Notes: generated by a model from the letters alone, not told the origin. Shown: positions 48,767 through 57,279, numbered from the stretch's first letter. The stretch: DNA of 64,000 nt from Hoeflea sp. 108 (GCF_000372965.1 NZ_KB890024.1:4676304-4740303), one strand, 5' to 3'. Made by a program: numbers and translations.

Positions 48767-50013
48767 ACATGCGTACTGACATCGCCGCCGCAGAGTCCGT
48801 AGCCGCGCCCGAACCGATCATGAGCGAGCGCCGGGTGTCGCTGATCGGCGGCCTGATGGTTGCCATCGGCCCGATCTCGCTCGCCCTGTTCACCCCGGCC
48901 ATGCCGGAGATCGTCAACGCCTTCGGCACCACCGAAGCTGCTGTGAAGATGACGCTGTCGCTCTATTTCGGCGGTTTTGCCTTCGCCCAGCTCGTCTGCG
49001 GACCGCTGTCCGACGGTTTCGGCCGCCGTCCGATCACGCTCGTCTTCATGGCGATCTATCTCGCCGCCAGCGTGCTGGCGCTGCTCGCCCCCAACATCGA
49101 AACGCTGGTCGCCGCCCGCTTCCTGCAGGGTGTGGGTGCTGCGGTGGGCGTTTCGGTTTCCCGCGCGGTCGTCCGCGACGTCTTCACCCATGAGCGCTCC
49201 GCCCGCATCATGAACATGATCGGCATCCTGCTTGCCCTCGGACCTGCAATCGCGCCGACGCTGGGCGGCCTGACGATGGAGTTCTTCGGCTGGCATGCCA
49301 TCTTCATCGTCATGGTGCTGCTGGGTGTCGTCGTTATGCTGGTGACGGTCTTCGCCCTGCGCGAAACGGTGCAGCGCGACCTGAGCCGCATTCGCCCCGG
49401 TGCTCTCTTCCGGTCCTACGGGTCGCTGCTGTCGAGCCCCTATTTCGTGCTCTGCAGTCTCGTCATCGCCGGCACCTCGGGCGCCATCTATACGCAAGCG
49501 ACCGTGCTCGCCTTCATCCTGATGGAGCGTGTCGGCCTGACCGCAACGCAGTTCGGCCTGGGCATGCTGATGCAGACGGCCAACTTCATGCTCGGCGCGC
49601 TCATCACGCGCCGGCTGATGCCGCGCTTCGGCGCCCCGCGCCTTGTGCCTGTCGGTCTCGTCTTCGTCGCGCTTGGCTCGATCTCGATGGCCGTGGTGCT
49701 GCGCCTGTACGAGCCGACCTTCCTGCTCGTCATGGGTCCGATCGGCATTTACGCTTTCGGCATCGCCATGGTCCTGCCGGCAATGATGACGGCAGCCCTT
49801 GCGCCCTTCCCCAAGAATGCCGGCGCGGCATCGGCGATGATGGGCTTTTTCCAGATGGGCGCGGGCCTCGTCGGCGGTACGATCTCGGCGATGATCGGCG
49901 ATCCGGTGACGGCGCTCGCCACCGTCATCCCGATCATGGGGCTGATGGCCATCGTCTCCTGGCTGACATGGAGCCGGTTACCCGAACCGTCCATCATGAC
50001 TCGGCTGAAATAG
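48763..50013 (+). CDS. MFS drug-efflux transporter, Bcr/CflA family
   Basis: A 416-residue inner-membrane antiporter with about twelve helices. FTPAMPEIVNAFGTTEAAVKMTLSLYFGGFAFAQLVCGPLSDGFGRRPITL contains the MFS motif A, and FLQGVGAAVGVSVSRAVVRDVF is the Bcr/CflA signature. It probably exports a toxic compound or a metabolite. Translation is coupled to the MarR gene through a 4-bp overlap. An ATG two codons later is also possible. Confidence 0.92.
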   Translation: MNMRTDIAAAESVAAPEPIMSERRVSLIGGLMVAIGPISLALFTPAMPEIVNAFGTTEAAVKMTLSLYFGGFAFAQLVCGPLSDGFGRRPITLVFMAIYLAASVLALLAPNIETLVAARFLQGVGAAVGVSVSRAVVRDVFTHERSARIMNMIGILLALGPAIAPTLGGLTMEFFGWHAIFIVMVLLGVVVMLVTVFALRETVQRDLSRIRPGALFRSYGSLLSSPYFVLCSLVIAGTSGAIYTQATVLAFILMERVGLTATQFGLGMLMQTANFMLGALITRRLMPRFGAPRLVPVGLVFVALGSISMAVVLRLYEPTFLLVMGPIGIYAFGIAMVLPAMMTAALAPFPKNAGAASAMMGFFQMGAGLVGGTISAMIGDPVTALATVIPIMGLMAIVSWLTWSRLPEPSIMTRLK

Positions 50014-50030
50014 CGATCTGGCGACGGCAG

Positions 50031-50435
50031 CTAGATGCCGTCGCAATCCTCGCCGATGGTCATCTGCGTGTTGGCGACGATCAGGCCATTCTTGGTGGTG
50101 AACGTCTCGCGCATGGTCATGTCGTTGTTGGGAAAATCGTAGCAGGCGAGCACGGCGACGGTGTCGCCCATCTCGCTCTCGACTCTGTGGCGGATCTTGG
50201 CGCCTTTGACCGCCGTCTGCCATTCGTCCATCGAGGCGATGAACTCCTCTTTGGTCTGGGTGACGCCGAGATCGTCGAGCCTGATGGTGGCGTCTCTGGC
50301 GAGAAGCTCGGACAATGCGGCCCTGTCGGCCACCAAAAGCGCGTCATACCAGCGGTCGACGACACTTTCCTGCGCCACAGCCTCCAGCGCCGCAAACATG
50401 GTAACCGCAGCCGCCATCGCCTGGATCGTCTTCAT
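50031..50435 (-). CDS. Exported NTF2/SnoaL-like protein
   Basis: A 134-residue protein with a signal peptide (MKTIQAMAAAVTMFAALEAVAQ) and an NTF2-like cone fold: VDRWYDALLVADRAALSELLARDATIRLDDLG, EFIASMDEWQ, then strands ending MRETFTTKNGLIVANTQMTIGEDC. The fold binds or converts small molecules; nothing points to a substrate. It starts 33 bp after the DUF429 gene on the same strand and may be the last member of that string. Two cysteines (ACYDF, EDCDG) could form a periplasmic disulfide. Confidence 0.75.
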   Translation of the reverse strand: MKTIQAMAAAVTMFAALEAVAQESVVDRWYDALLVADRAALSELLARDATIRLDDLGVTQTKEEFIASMDEWQTAVKGAKIRHRVESEMGDTVAVLACYDFPNNDMTMRETFTTKNGLIVANTQMTIGEDCDGI

Positions 50436-50468
50436 CGCCGCGCCTCCGCAATGAACCTTCCAGTAGAC

Positions 50469-51227
50469 TTAAGCCCGGATGGCCACTGGAATGCCATAGC
50501 TATCGCGCCCCGGTGGCGTCGGGAATGAACGGGTTTCGTTCCGGCGGTGCCGATCTGCAACAAGCATCATGGCGCAGGCATCGAGGAAATCGTCTTCGGC
50601 AGCACCGCGCGGCGGCACACGGTCGAGGAAGCCGCGTTCATGGCCGACGCGCGCCAGAAGCGCCTTGCGCTCTTCCATGCCATCAGGATTGACCCTCCCC
50701 TTGATCTTCTTGGGCAGGCTCATCGCCCGCTCGTCATTGAGCCGCCAGAAGGCCACCTCGGGATGCGACTCGATCACCCGCTCGCGCAACGCAGGCCTTT
50801 CGACCATGAGTGCGTCGATCTCACGGATCTTGGAGAAGATGCCAAAGGCCTGGATCGACACACCGCGCGGCGGCTCCGACGTCTTGAAGGCCACCTCGCT
50901 CGCACGGCGATGGGCGGCATACCAGGCGTCGAGGTCGGTGAATTCAGCGGTGTCGGCATAGACGGCGGCCCGCGACGGGATCGAAAATACGCTCGATTGC
51001 CTTTGGCCGAGCAACGGCCGCACCAGTGCTTCAGGCCCGCGCCCGCCGCGACCGGAAAAGTCAGGCAGGCCGATCGGCATGTCGACAGCAACAATCGCAT
51101 CGTCTGGCAACGCCGCCAGCAGTTCGGAGAAGGCTGAGAACACCATCGCCTCAGGCATCATTCCCGCGTCACGCCGGATCACCGCGACCCAGCCGGCCTT
51201 GCAGCCATCGACGCCGGCAACCGTCAC
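50469..51227 (-). CDS. DUF429 domain protein (predicted RNase H-like nuclease)
   Basis: A 252-residue protein. VAGVDGCKAGWVAVI at the N-terminus and AIVAVDMPIGLPD carry the first acidic residues of the RNase H-like fold; ESHPEVAFWRLN and AAEDDFLDACAMML carry the later ones. Members of DUF429 are predicted nucleases without a known biological role. The GTG start overlaps the pdxY stop (GTGA), implying translational coupling. The open frame continues upstream over pdxY to 51656, which I treat as a shadow. Confidence 0.85.
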   Translation of the reverse strand: MTVAGVDGCKAGWVAVIRRDAGMMPEAMVFSAFSELLAALPDDAIVAVDMPIGLPDFSGRGGRGPEALVRPLLGQRQSSVFSIPSRAAVYADTAEFTDLDAWYAAHRRASEVAFKTSEPPRGVSIQAFGIFSKIREIDALMVERPALRERVIESHPEVAFWRLNDERAMSLPKKIKGRVNPDGMEERKALLARVGHERGFLDRVPPRGAAEDDFLDACAMMLVADRHRRNETRSFPTPPGRDSYGIPVAIRA

Positions 51228-52126
51228 ACCCCTGGTTCCGCGCCGGCTTTCCGGCTCCGCGACGGGTGGATGAGCGTCCGAAGTTCGACCTGCGCCATCG
51301 GATGCGACAGGCTCTGTGCATCGGTCTCGAGCTGCAGCTCGTCGCCACCACGCTTGGAGGTGCGTGCCAGAATCTCGTAGACCGCCGCCGTGGTCGACTG
51401 CAGTGCCTTGGCCATCGGCTGGCCGGCAAGCAGGCGGGCAAGGAACACGGCGGCACTGAGGTCGCCCAGGCCGTTGGGCGGCCGATCTACGGTACGGTGC
51501 TCTGCCAAAAGTGCCTGCGTCTGCGTGACAAGCAGGTTGCCGGTGCCACTGGCCATCATCGCCGGCGCCGACGTCACCAGCATTGTCGGCGGCGGCGCGG
51601 CGAGCGCTGCCGCCATCGTCGCGCGCATGTCGTCGAGCTTGGTATCGGTCAGCCATTCCAGCTCGTAGCGGTTCGGCGTGGCGATGTCGGCCAGCGGCAG
51701 CAGTTGATCGCGCATGCCCTGTGCCAACGCCTCGGCGACATACAGCCCGCCCTTGTCGCCGATGACGGGATCACAGACGTAAAGCGCTTTCTCGTTACGC
51801 GCCTTCACTGCCTTTACCAGCGACGCGACCGCCGCCACCTGGCCAGGCTCGCCGAGATAGCCCGACAGCACCGCGGTCACCTCGCCGAGCCACGGCGCCC
51901 GTTCGAGATCGGCCATCAGCGCTGCGAACTGTTCGGTCGGCGGCACGATGCGGGTGGCCCGGCCGTGCCCAGGATGCCAGGGCAAAACAACGGTCGGCAC
52001 CGCCCACACCGGATGGCCCAGCGTCTCAAGCGCGAACACCGCCGCGCGGTTGCCCACCGATCCGCGCGCCACATGGCTCGACACGACGATGACCGCGCGT
52101 GGCGCAACAGACTGTTCAATGCTCAT
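51224..52126 (-). CDS. pdxY: Pyridoxal kinase
   Basis: A 300-residue ribokinase-like vitamin B6 kinase in the PLP salvage pathway. VIVVSSHVARGSVGNRAAVFALETLGHPVWAVPTVVLPWHPGHG is the substrate-binding start; DPVIGDKGGLYV and TPNRYELEWLT follow, and the anion-hole GNGLGD-type motif is PPNGLGDLSAAVFLARLL with the catalytic Asp. The start ATG overlaps the stop of the upstream small membrane protein (TGATG), and its stop overlaps the DUF429 start. A YggS PLP-buffering gene lies elsewhere in the window, not linked. Confidence 0.95.
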   Translation of the reverse strand: MSIEQSVAPRAVIVVSSHVARGSVGNRAAVFALETLGHPVWAVPTVVLPWHPGHGRATRIVPPTEQFAALMADLERAPWLGEVTAVLSGYLGEPGQVAAVASLVKAVKARNEKALYVCDPVIGDKGGLYVAEALAQGMRDQLLPLADIATPNRYELEWLTDTKLDDMRATMAAALAAPPPTMLVTSAPAMMASGTGNLLVTQTQALLAEHRTVDRPPNGLGDLSAAVFLARLLAGQPMAKALQSTTAAVYEILARTSKRGGDELQLETDAQSLSHPMAQVELRTLIHPSRSRKAGAEPGV

Positions 52127-52350
52127 CAGGTTTTTACCACCGCTAAGTAAGACAATAGCCAAAAGAAAAGCGCGACGGCCAACACAGCGCCCAGCAGAAT
52201 GTGCAGGCCGTTGGACGTCTCTCCCTTTTCCTCCGCAGCATATTTGTGGCGTGCGACAAAGCAGCGACCGCCATGGTCGCTCTCGCGTGACAGCCGTTCG
52301 AGGGCGCGGCGCGACTCCGCCTGCCCCTCGTCCTCACTGCCCGTTGCCAT
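52126..52350 (-). CDS. Small tail-anchored-like membrane protein, copy 2
   Basis: A 74-residue protein: a hydrophilic N-terminal region ESRRALERLSRESDHGGRCFVARH and one C-terminal membrane helix (HILLGAVLAVALFFWLLSYL, about residues 50-69). It is clearly related to the 85-residue protein encoded just upstream (shared ESRR-x-L-x-R-x-x-RES-x-x-GG pattern), so the two arose by tandem duplication. Its start overlaps the upstream stop (TAATG) and its stop overlaps the pdxY start (TGATG). Function unknown. Confidence 0.75.
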   Translation of the reverse strand: MATGSEDEGQAESRRALERLSRESDHGGRCFVARHKYAAEEKGETSNGLHILLGAVLAVALFFWLLSYLAVVKT

Positions 52351-52607
52351 TATCCGCCTCGAACGAGAAAATTGATCAGCCACAGCAGCAGGCCAACCGT
52401 CAGCACAACGCCGAGAATGCGCCCGATGCGCGTGCCGATATGCTCGATGGCATCGGTCTTGTCGACATCGGCCGCATTGAGATGGTCACGGAACTGGCCG
52501 GTCTTGCGCGTCACATAGGACGTGCCGCCGCCCTCGCTCTCCCGTGCGATGCGATCGAGGATGCGGCGCGATTCCTTTTCGCCATCGCTGTCCCTGGGCG
52601 ATGCCAT
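52350..52607 (-). CDS. Small tail-anchored-like membrane protein, copy 1
   Basis: An 85-residue protein with the same layout as its downstream paralogue: ESRRILDRIARESEGGGTSYVTRKTG in the hydrophilic part, then DAIEHIGTRIGRILG and one C-terminal membrane helix (about residues 62-81). With no signal peptide, the N-terminus should face the cytoplasm. It is the first gene of the chain leading into pdxY and DUF429. The same frame stays open to 53405 across the antisense of lemA, which I reject. Function unknown. Confidence 0.75.
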   Translation of the reverse strand: MASPRDSDGEKESRRILDRIARESEGGGTSYVTRKTGQFRDHLNAADVDKTDAIEHIGTRIGRILGVVLTVGLLLWLINFLVRGG

Positions 52608-52709
52608 AGTCAAACGTCTCCCGGCACCATCGCCTGAGCGCATACCGGTTTTCTCGGCGCGCGTTTGTGATAATGCTTTGGCATTCGCTGCTTTGTCGAG
52701 GACATTCAC

Positions 52710-53345
52710 ATGCAGATGCGCGCTTCGTCGGCACTTCCTTCCTTCCGTCTCCTCCCGGCATTCATCTTCATGATGCTTGCCGTGCCGCTGCTTTCGGCTT
52801 GCGGCTACAACACCATCCCGACGCAGGAAGAACAGGCGAAGGCAGCCTGGAGCGAAGTGCTGAATCAGTACCAGCGCCGCGCCGACCTGATCCCGAACCT
52901 TGTGGAGACGGTGAAGGGTTATGCCTCGCACGAAAAGGACACGCTCGAAGGCGTCGTCGAGGCTCGCGCCAAGGCAACCCAGGTGACGGTCACGCCCGAA
53001 ACGCTCACCGACCCCAACGCCTTCAAGGCATTCCAGGACAACCAGGCCGGCCTGACCAGCGCCCTGTCGCGCTTGCTCGCCGTGGTCGAAAACTACCCCG
53101 ACCTCAAGGCCAACCAGAACTTCCTCGCCTTGCAGGCCCAGCTCGAAGGCACCGAAAATCGCATTGCAGTCGCCCGCCGCGACTACATCGAGGCCGTGCG
53201 CGTCTACAACACCACGCTCAAGACCTTCCCGTCGATGATCTGGAACTCGCTGTGGTTCCGCAACCAGCCGTTCCAGAATTTCACCGTCGCCGAAGACAAA
53301 CTCGAAGCGCCAAAGGTGAATTTCGGCACCAAGCAGGGCGGCTGA
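52710..53345 (+). CDS. lemA: LemA family lipoprotein
   Basis: A 211-residue LemA protein. The N-terminal signal ends in the lipobox LLSAC followed by GYNTIPTQEEQAKAAWSEVLNQYQRRADLIPNLVETVKGYASHE, the family signature; the rest is a long helical domain ending NYPDLKANQNFLALQAQLEGTENRIAVARRDYIEAVRVYN. LemA proteins are membrane-anchored helical proteins of unclear function, usually encoded with TPM-domain proteins, as here (two follow within 33 and 6 bp). Confidence 0.94.
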   Translation: MQMRASSALPSFRLLPAFIFMMLAVPLLSACGYNTIPTQEEQAKAAWSEVLNQYQRRADLIPNLVETVKGYASHEKDTLEGVVEARAKATQVTVTPETLTDPNAFKAFQDNQAGLTSALSRLLAVVENYPDLKANQNFLALQAQLEGTENRIAVARRDYIEAVRVYNTTLKTFPSMIWNSLWFRNQPFQNFTVAEDKLEAPKVNFGTKQGG

Positions 53346-53377
53346 TGTAGCGTTGCACCCCAAGTGAAGTGGCAGCA

Positions 53378-54235
53378 ATGACCTTGAAAGCGGGCGCCTG
53401 GACACCCCCTTCTGGCCTGCCGGCGCTTCTGGCGTTCCTGCTTCTGCTGTTCGCCGCCCCGGTTTTCGCCGCCGAACTCCCCGCCCTCACCGGCCGCATC
53501 GTTGACGACGCCAACATCATCGACGCCGCCACCAAGGCCCAACTCGTCCAGAAGCTCGAGGCCTTCCAGCAGAAATCCTCCGACCAGATCGTCGTCGCCA
53601 CAATCCCGAGCCTCGATGGTGAGGAGATCGAACCCTACGCCAACCGCCTGTTCCGCACCTGGAAGCTCGGCCAGGCCGGCGAGGACAACGGCGTGCTGCT
53701 GATTGTCGCGCCCAATGACCGGCGCATGCGCATCGAGGTCGGCTACGGCCTCGAAGGTTCGCTCACCGACCTGCACACCAAGCTGATTATCGAAAACACA
53801 ATGGTGCCCGCCTTCCGCGGCGGCGACTTTTCCGGCGGCATCTCCAAGGCCGTCGACGACATCATCATGGTCATCGAAGGCGACGGCGCTGAACTCGAGG
53901 CGCGCGCCAAGCGCAACGAACAGAGCCAGTTCTCGGGCCTCAGCGAAGACGACATCCTCATGTTCGTCTTCATAGCGCTTTGGGCGACGTTGTTCGTCGG
54001 CGGCATCGCCATGGCCATCCTGCCGCGTATTTATGGCCGCAAGCTCGGCCCCGGCCGCTACATCTGGCTGGGCATGACCTTCAACTACAACCAGCGCTCG
54101 GGCGGTGGTTCAGGCGGCTGGAGTTCCGGTGGCGGCGGCTTCTCGGGTGGAGGTGGTGGCTGGTCTTCGGGCGGCGGCGGCTTTTCCGGCGGGGGCGGCT
54201 CCTCCGGCGGCGGCGGCTCCTCGGGAAGCTGGTAG
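53378..54235 (+). CDS. TPM domain protein (YgcG family), Gly/Ser-rich tail
   Basis: A 285-residue exported protein: signal peptide (about residues 1-30), a periplasmic TPM domain LPALTGRIVDDANIIDAATKAQLVQKLEAFQQKSSDQIVVATIPSL to RIEVGYGLEGSLTDLHTK, one membrane helix (MFVFIALWATLFVGGIAMAIL, about residues 190-210) and a C-terminal tail of about 50 residues built of GGGGFSGGGGG-like repeats. The tail resembles those of many YgcG proteins. An in-frame GTG three codons upstream is an alternative start. It is in one operon with lemA and the next TPM gene. Confidence 0.9.
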   Translation: MTLKAGAWTPPSGLPALLAFLLLLFAAPVFAAELPALTGRIVDDANIIDAATKAQLVQKLEAFQQKSSDQIVVATIPSLDGEEIEPYANRLFRTWKLGQAGEDNGVLLIVAPNDRRMRIEVGYGLEGSLTDLHTKLIIENTMVPAFRGGDFSGGISKAVDDIIMVIEGDGAELEARAKRNEQSQFSGLSEDDILMFVFIALWATLFVGGIAMAILPRIYGRKLGPGRYIWLGMTFNYNQRSGGGSGGWSSGGGGFSGGGGGWSSGGGGFSGGGGSSGGGGSSGSW

Positions 54236-54241
54236 GGCGAC

Positions 54242-54880
54242 ATGAGCGAACCGACCTTGAACCCTGACGACCACGCGCGCATCGCCGCAGCGATACGTGC
54301 GGCGGAGGCCGAGACCTCGGGCGAAATCTATTGCGTGGTCGCCCGCCGCAGCGACGGCTATTTTTTCCCCGCCGCCTTTGCAACGACACTCGGCATCGTG
54401 CTCGTCAGCCTCGCGGCGGCCTTTGCACTTGAACACTGGTGGATCGCGGTGCGCCTGTCGCACTTCGTAGCCGTGCAACTGCTCGCCATCGCCGCCGCCT
54501 GCGCGCTGCTTTGGTGGCTGCCCGGCCTCAGGCTGTGGCTGGTGCCGCGCGGCCTCGCCTATCGCGCATCGCACGCCAATGCGCTCAGGCAGTTCTATGC
54601 CCGCAACGTCCACCTGACCACGGCGCGGACAGGCGTGCTCGTCTTCGTTTCGCTCGCCGAGCGCTACGCCGCTGTTATCGCCGATGCCGGCATCGATGCC
54701 AGGGTCGAGCAGGAAAAATGGGACGGCGTGGTGCGCGATCTCATCGATCACGCCCGCCGCGATCGCCTCGCCGACGGCTTCGTCGGCGCCATATCGAGTG
54801 TCGGCGCCCTGCTGTCGCAGCATTTCCCCGTCACGACCGACGACGTCAACGAACTCGACGACCATCTCGTCGAAATCTGA
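54242..54880 (+). CDS. TPM domain membrane protein
   Basis: A 212-residue protein whose N-terminal part (DHARIAAAIRAAEAETSGEIYCVVARRSDGYFF) and C-terminal part (ARTGVLVFVSLAERYAAVIADAGIDARVEQEKWDGVVRDL) make a TPM domain interrupted by two membrane helices (about residues 42-62 and 78-98). It starts 6 bp after the Gly-rich TPM protein and is the third gene of the lemA cluster. The role is likely in envelope biogenesis or membrane-protein homeostasis, by analogy only. Confidence 0.88.
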   Translation: MSEPTLNPDDHARIAAAIRAAEAETSGEIYCVVARRSDGYFFPAAFATTLGIVLVSLAAAFALEHWWIAVRLSHFVAVQLLAIAAACALLWWLPGLRLWLVPRGLAYRASHANALRQFYARNVHLTTARTGVLVFVSLAERYAAVIADAGIDARVEQEKWDGVVRDLIDHARRDRLADGFVGAISSVGALLSQHFPVTTDDVNELDDHLVEI

Positions 54881-54885
54881 CCCAG

Positions 54886-54915
54886 ACCGGACGTCAGGGC
54901 ATCGCCGCGTCCGGT
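54886..54915 (+). terminator. Hairpin after the lemA-TPM cluster
   Basis: ACCGGACG pairs with CGTCCGGT (8 bp) around a 14-nt loop, 6 bp after the stop of the last TPM gene. It lacks a T-run, so it may be a weak terminator or a 3' stabilising hairpin. Confidence 0.4.
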
Positions 54916-55028
54916 GAGTCCATTTGGACACACCGCCTGCACAACTGTTCCCAATCGCGTGAAAGGGCTTCGGCCGCCGGCGCCCGACACTTTGCAACGC
55001 GCCATCAGCGGTTTATGGTTAAAAAACC

Positions 55029-55535
55029 ATGAACACGCTGACAATCGACATCAGGAAAGCCGAACCCCGCGACGCGGATGCCATCGCCGAGGTCCATCAC
55101 GAAGCATGGCGCGGCGCCTATGCCGGTATCATCCCGCATCGCGCCCTGACCTCGATGATCAATCGCCGCGGCGGCGAATGGTGGGCCAATGCGATCCGTC
55201 GCGCTGCAACCGTGCTGGTGATCGAGATCGGCGGCAAGATTGCCGGCTATGCCACGCTCGGTCGCAACCGCGCCCGCGAACTCAAGCAGCAGGGCGAGAT
55301 CTACGAGCTTTACCTGCGTCCGGAATGCCAGGGCATCGGCCTCGGCAGCCGCCTGTTCTCCGCCGCCCGCCAGCGCCTTTCCGACCACGGTCTCAAGGGC
55401 ATGGTGGTGTGGGCGCTTGAGGAGAATGAGAACGCGCTCGCCTTTTATGCCGGTGCCGGTGGCCGCGACATAGCCGAAGGCGTCGAGGTCTTCGACCAGA
55501 AAGCCCTCAAGAAGGTCGCTTTCGTCTGGGAGTGA
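55029..55535 (+). CDS. GNAT family N-acetyltransferase
   Basis: A 168-residue GNAT protein. The acetyl-CoA-binding motif A is IYELYLRPECQGIGLGSRLFSAARQRL (Q/R-x-x-G-x-G), followed by the motif B part MVVWALEENENALAFYAGAGGRDI. The start MNTLTIDIRKAEPRDADAIAEVHHEAWRGAYAG is typical of acetyltransferases of small substrates. The substrate is unknown. The 148 bp upstream contain the cluster terminator and no other gene seen. Confidence 0.9.
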   Translation: MNTLTIDIRKAEPRDADAIAEVHHEAWRGAYAGIIPHRALTSMINRRGGEWWANAIRRAATVLVIEIGGKIAGYATLGRNRARELKQQGEIYELYLRPECQGIGLGSRLFSAARQRLSDHGLKGMVVWALEENENALAFYAGAGGRDIAEGVEVFDQKALKKVAFVWE

Positions 55536-55639
55536 CGCCCCGGGCACGCCTTTCGTCGCAATAGCCCGATATCAATATTGCATTGCACGCGCGGCCCAAG
55601 GCGTTTATCGGGAGGCACCTTTAATTCTGGAGCCTCCCC

Positions 55640-56176
55640 ATGCGCATCGATGCGATTTCGATCGGCAAGAATCCGCCTGAAGACGTCAACGTCATCGTCG
55701 AGGTGCCCGTCGGCGGGCAGCCCATCAAGTACGAGATGGACAAGGAAGCCGGCACGCTGGTCGTCGACCGCTTCCTCTACACCCCGATGACCTATCCGGG
55801 TAACTACGGTTTCGTTCCGCATACGCTCTCGGGTGACGGCGACCCGATCGACGTGCTGGTCTGCAACACCCGCCAGCTCATCCCCGGCTGCGTCATCAAC
55901 GTGCGCCCGATCGGCGTTCTGGTCATGGAAGACAATGCCGGCGAAGACGAGAAGGTCATCGCCGTGCCGTCGCCCAAGCTGACCCGCCGCTACGAAAATG
56001 TCTTCAACCACACCGACCTGCCGGAGATCACCCTCCAGCAGATCGAGCACTTCTTTGCCCATTACAAGGATCTCGAGCCCGGCAAGTGGGTCAAGATCGG
56101 CGGCTGGCACGATGCCGCTTATGCCAAGAAGATGATCGTCGAGGCCATCGAACGCGCCAACGCCCTGAAGGCCTGA
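55640..56176 (+). CDS. ppa: Inorganic pyrophosphatase
   Basis: A 178-residue class I soluble pyrophosphatase. The metal-binding aspartates lie in SGDGDPIDVLVCN, substrate contacts in KYEMDKEAGTLVVDRFLYTPMTYPGNYGFVPHTL, and KWVKIGGWHDAAYAKKMI closes the fold. It drives biosynthetic reactions by removing pyrophosphate. The length is normal, and a GGAG site precedes the ATG. A hairpin follows 32 bp after the stop. Confidence 0.98.
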   Translation: MRIDAISIGKNPPEDVNVIVEVPVGGQPIKYEMDKEAGTLVVDRFLYTPMTYPGNYGFVPHTLSGDGDPIDVLVCNTRQLIPGCVINVRPIGVLVMEDNAGEDEKVIAVPSPKLTRRYENVFNHTDLPEITLQQIEHFFAHYKDLEPGKWVKIGGWHDAAYAKKMIVEAIERANALKA

Positions 56177-56208
56177 GGCCTCCGGCTTAACGCACGGCCA
56201 GGTAAATG

Positions 56209-56245
56209 TAAGGCGCGGTCGGCTCTGCCGGCCGCGCCTTAGTTT
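56209..56245. terminator. Bidirectional terminator after ppa
   Basis: TAAGGCGCGG pairs with CCGCGCCTTA (10 bp) around a 13-nt loop, followed by GTTTT on the plus strand. It ends ppa and overlaps the stop codon of the convergent secreted-protein gene. Confidence 0.78.
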
Positions 56246-56847
56246 TGCGTCTTGCCTTCCGAATAGAACACCGGCATCGGCTCGCCGACCAGCACGCGCT
56301 CGTCGGCGCCGCAGGCGAAGTCCCGGGCCTGTTCGTCGGCGATCTTGCGGGCGGTATCGTTGGCGTCGGGCTTGCCCGATGCCAACACCAGGGCGACCAC
56401 GCAGCCTTCCGGCTTGCCGGGCTGGCCGACCTTCGACACCACCAGCACCTCGATATCCTTTTCCTTGCCCTCCAGATCGGCCTGGACATGCCAGCGCCGG
56501 ATGGTGGCAAAGGGCGTCGATTTCCCCTCATGGGTTGAGACGCGCCACTCGGTCTTGTCCATGGCTCCGTTGAACGTTTCGAAGCTCTGCCAGGCTATGT
56601 CGACGAAGTCCGCCGGCGGAAAACCGTAAAAGATGTTTTCCCTGAGGTCGCTCTCGAACACCAGCACCGGATAGCCGCCATATCCCGGACAGACCCGGTG
56701 GACGAAACCGCCGTCTTCGCTATCAGCCTGTTCGAAGATGACGCAATCGGCCTCGGCCCTGGTCTCGACATAGGCGCTCGAAATCTCTTCCGCCGCCACC
56801 TGATGCCACGGCATGGCAAGAGCCATCGCCAACAACAGCTTCCGCAT
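56239..56847 (-). CDS. Exported protein of unknown function
   Basis: A 202-residue protein with a signal peptide (MRKLLLAMALAMPWHQVAA, cut before EE). The mature part has four cysteines (DCVIFEQ, RVCPGYGG, EGCVVAL, DFACGADER), an even number that fits two periplasmic disulfides, and a central WRVSTHEGKSTPFATIRRWHVQADLEG segment. I do not recognise the family with certainty. Start at MRKLLL chosen for the signal peptide and the GGGAGG site. It lies 107 bp downstream of the YggU-like gene on the same strand. Confidence 0.72.
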   Translation of the reverse strand: MRKLLLAMALAMPWHQVAAEEISSAYVETRAEADCVIFEQADSEDGGFVHRVCPGYGGYPVLVFESDLRENIFYGFPPADFVDIAWQSFETFNGAMDKTEWRVSTHEGKSTPFATIRRWHVQADLEGKEKDIEVLVVSKVGQPGKPEGCVVALVLASGKPDANDTARKIADEQARDFACGADERVLVGEPMPVFYSEGKTQN

Positions 56848-56954
56848 TCCAGCCTCCCTCGCGCCACGGGGGAGGATAACCACGGCGCGAGCCATGCACA
56901 ATATGCACGCAAAAGGCGAGCAACTGGATGAAGGCTTTAGCCTGAGATGCCTGC

Positions 56955-57269
56955 TCAGGCTTTTGCCAGGGCCGCCACCGACTTGGCCAACTCGGCCGGA
57001 TCGCCGGAAACGCGCACGGTCTTGAGCCGCGACGTCCCGCCGGCGACCACTGAAACGGAGTTCCTGGGAATATCCAACGCCCTGGCGAGCAGCTTCTCCA
57101 GCGCCGCATTGGCAGCGCCCTTTTCGGGCACCGCCCTCACCCGCGCCGCCAGATGGCTGCGCCCGTCGGCGGTCGTCTCCACGCCTTCAACCGCATCCTT
57201 CGACGATTTCGGCGTCAGCCTGACGAACAGATCGACGCCGTCGTCGCGGTCGCGGAAGAAACCGGACAC
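56955..57269 (-). CDS. DUF167 family protein (YggU-like)
   Basis: A 104-residue cytoplasmic protein. DLFVRLTPKSSKDAVEGVETTADGRSHLAARVRAVPEKGAANAALEKLLARALDIPRNSVSVVAGGTSRLKTVRV is the complete DUF167 domain, with the PEKGAAN signature. The role is unknown. It begins 10 bp after yggT, the standard yggT-yggU order. Confidence 0.92.
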   Translation of the reverse strand: MSGFFRDRDDGVDLFVRLTPKSSKDAVEGVETTADGRSHLAARVRAVPEKGAANAALEKLLARALDIPRNSVSVVAGGTSRLKTVRVSGDPAELAKSVAALAKA

Positions 57270-57279
57270 AACAGCCCGG

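Noticed and set aside
48160..49497. N-terminal extension of the M3 peptidase frame to 1128 codons
   Set aside because: The extra part is antisense to the MarR and MFS genes, low-complexity (His/Arg/Gln-rich), and the normal family start lies at 48159.
51228..51656. Apparent fusion of extra N-terminal residues to the DUF429 protein
   Set aside because: The extension overlaps pdxY in another frame; the GTG that overlaps the pdxY stop gives the normal domain start.
52608..53405. Extension of the small membrane protein frame to 351 codons
   Set aside because: It is antisense to lemA; the ATG at 52607 gives a compact protein matching its paralogue.
54100..54232. Repetitive GGNGGN sequence that looks like a tandem repeat
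   Set aside because: It is the coding sequence of the Gly/Ser-rich tail of the TPM protein, not a separate repeat element or CRISPR.
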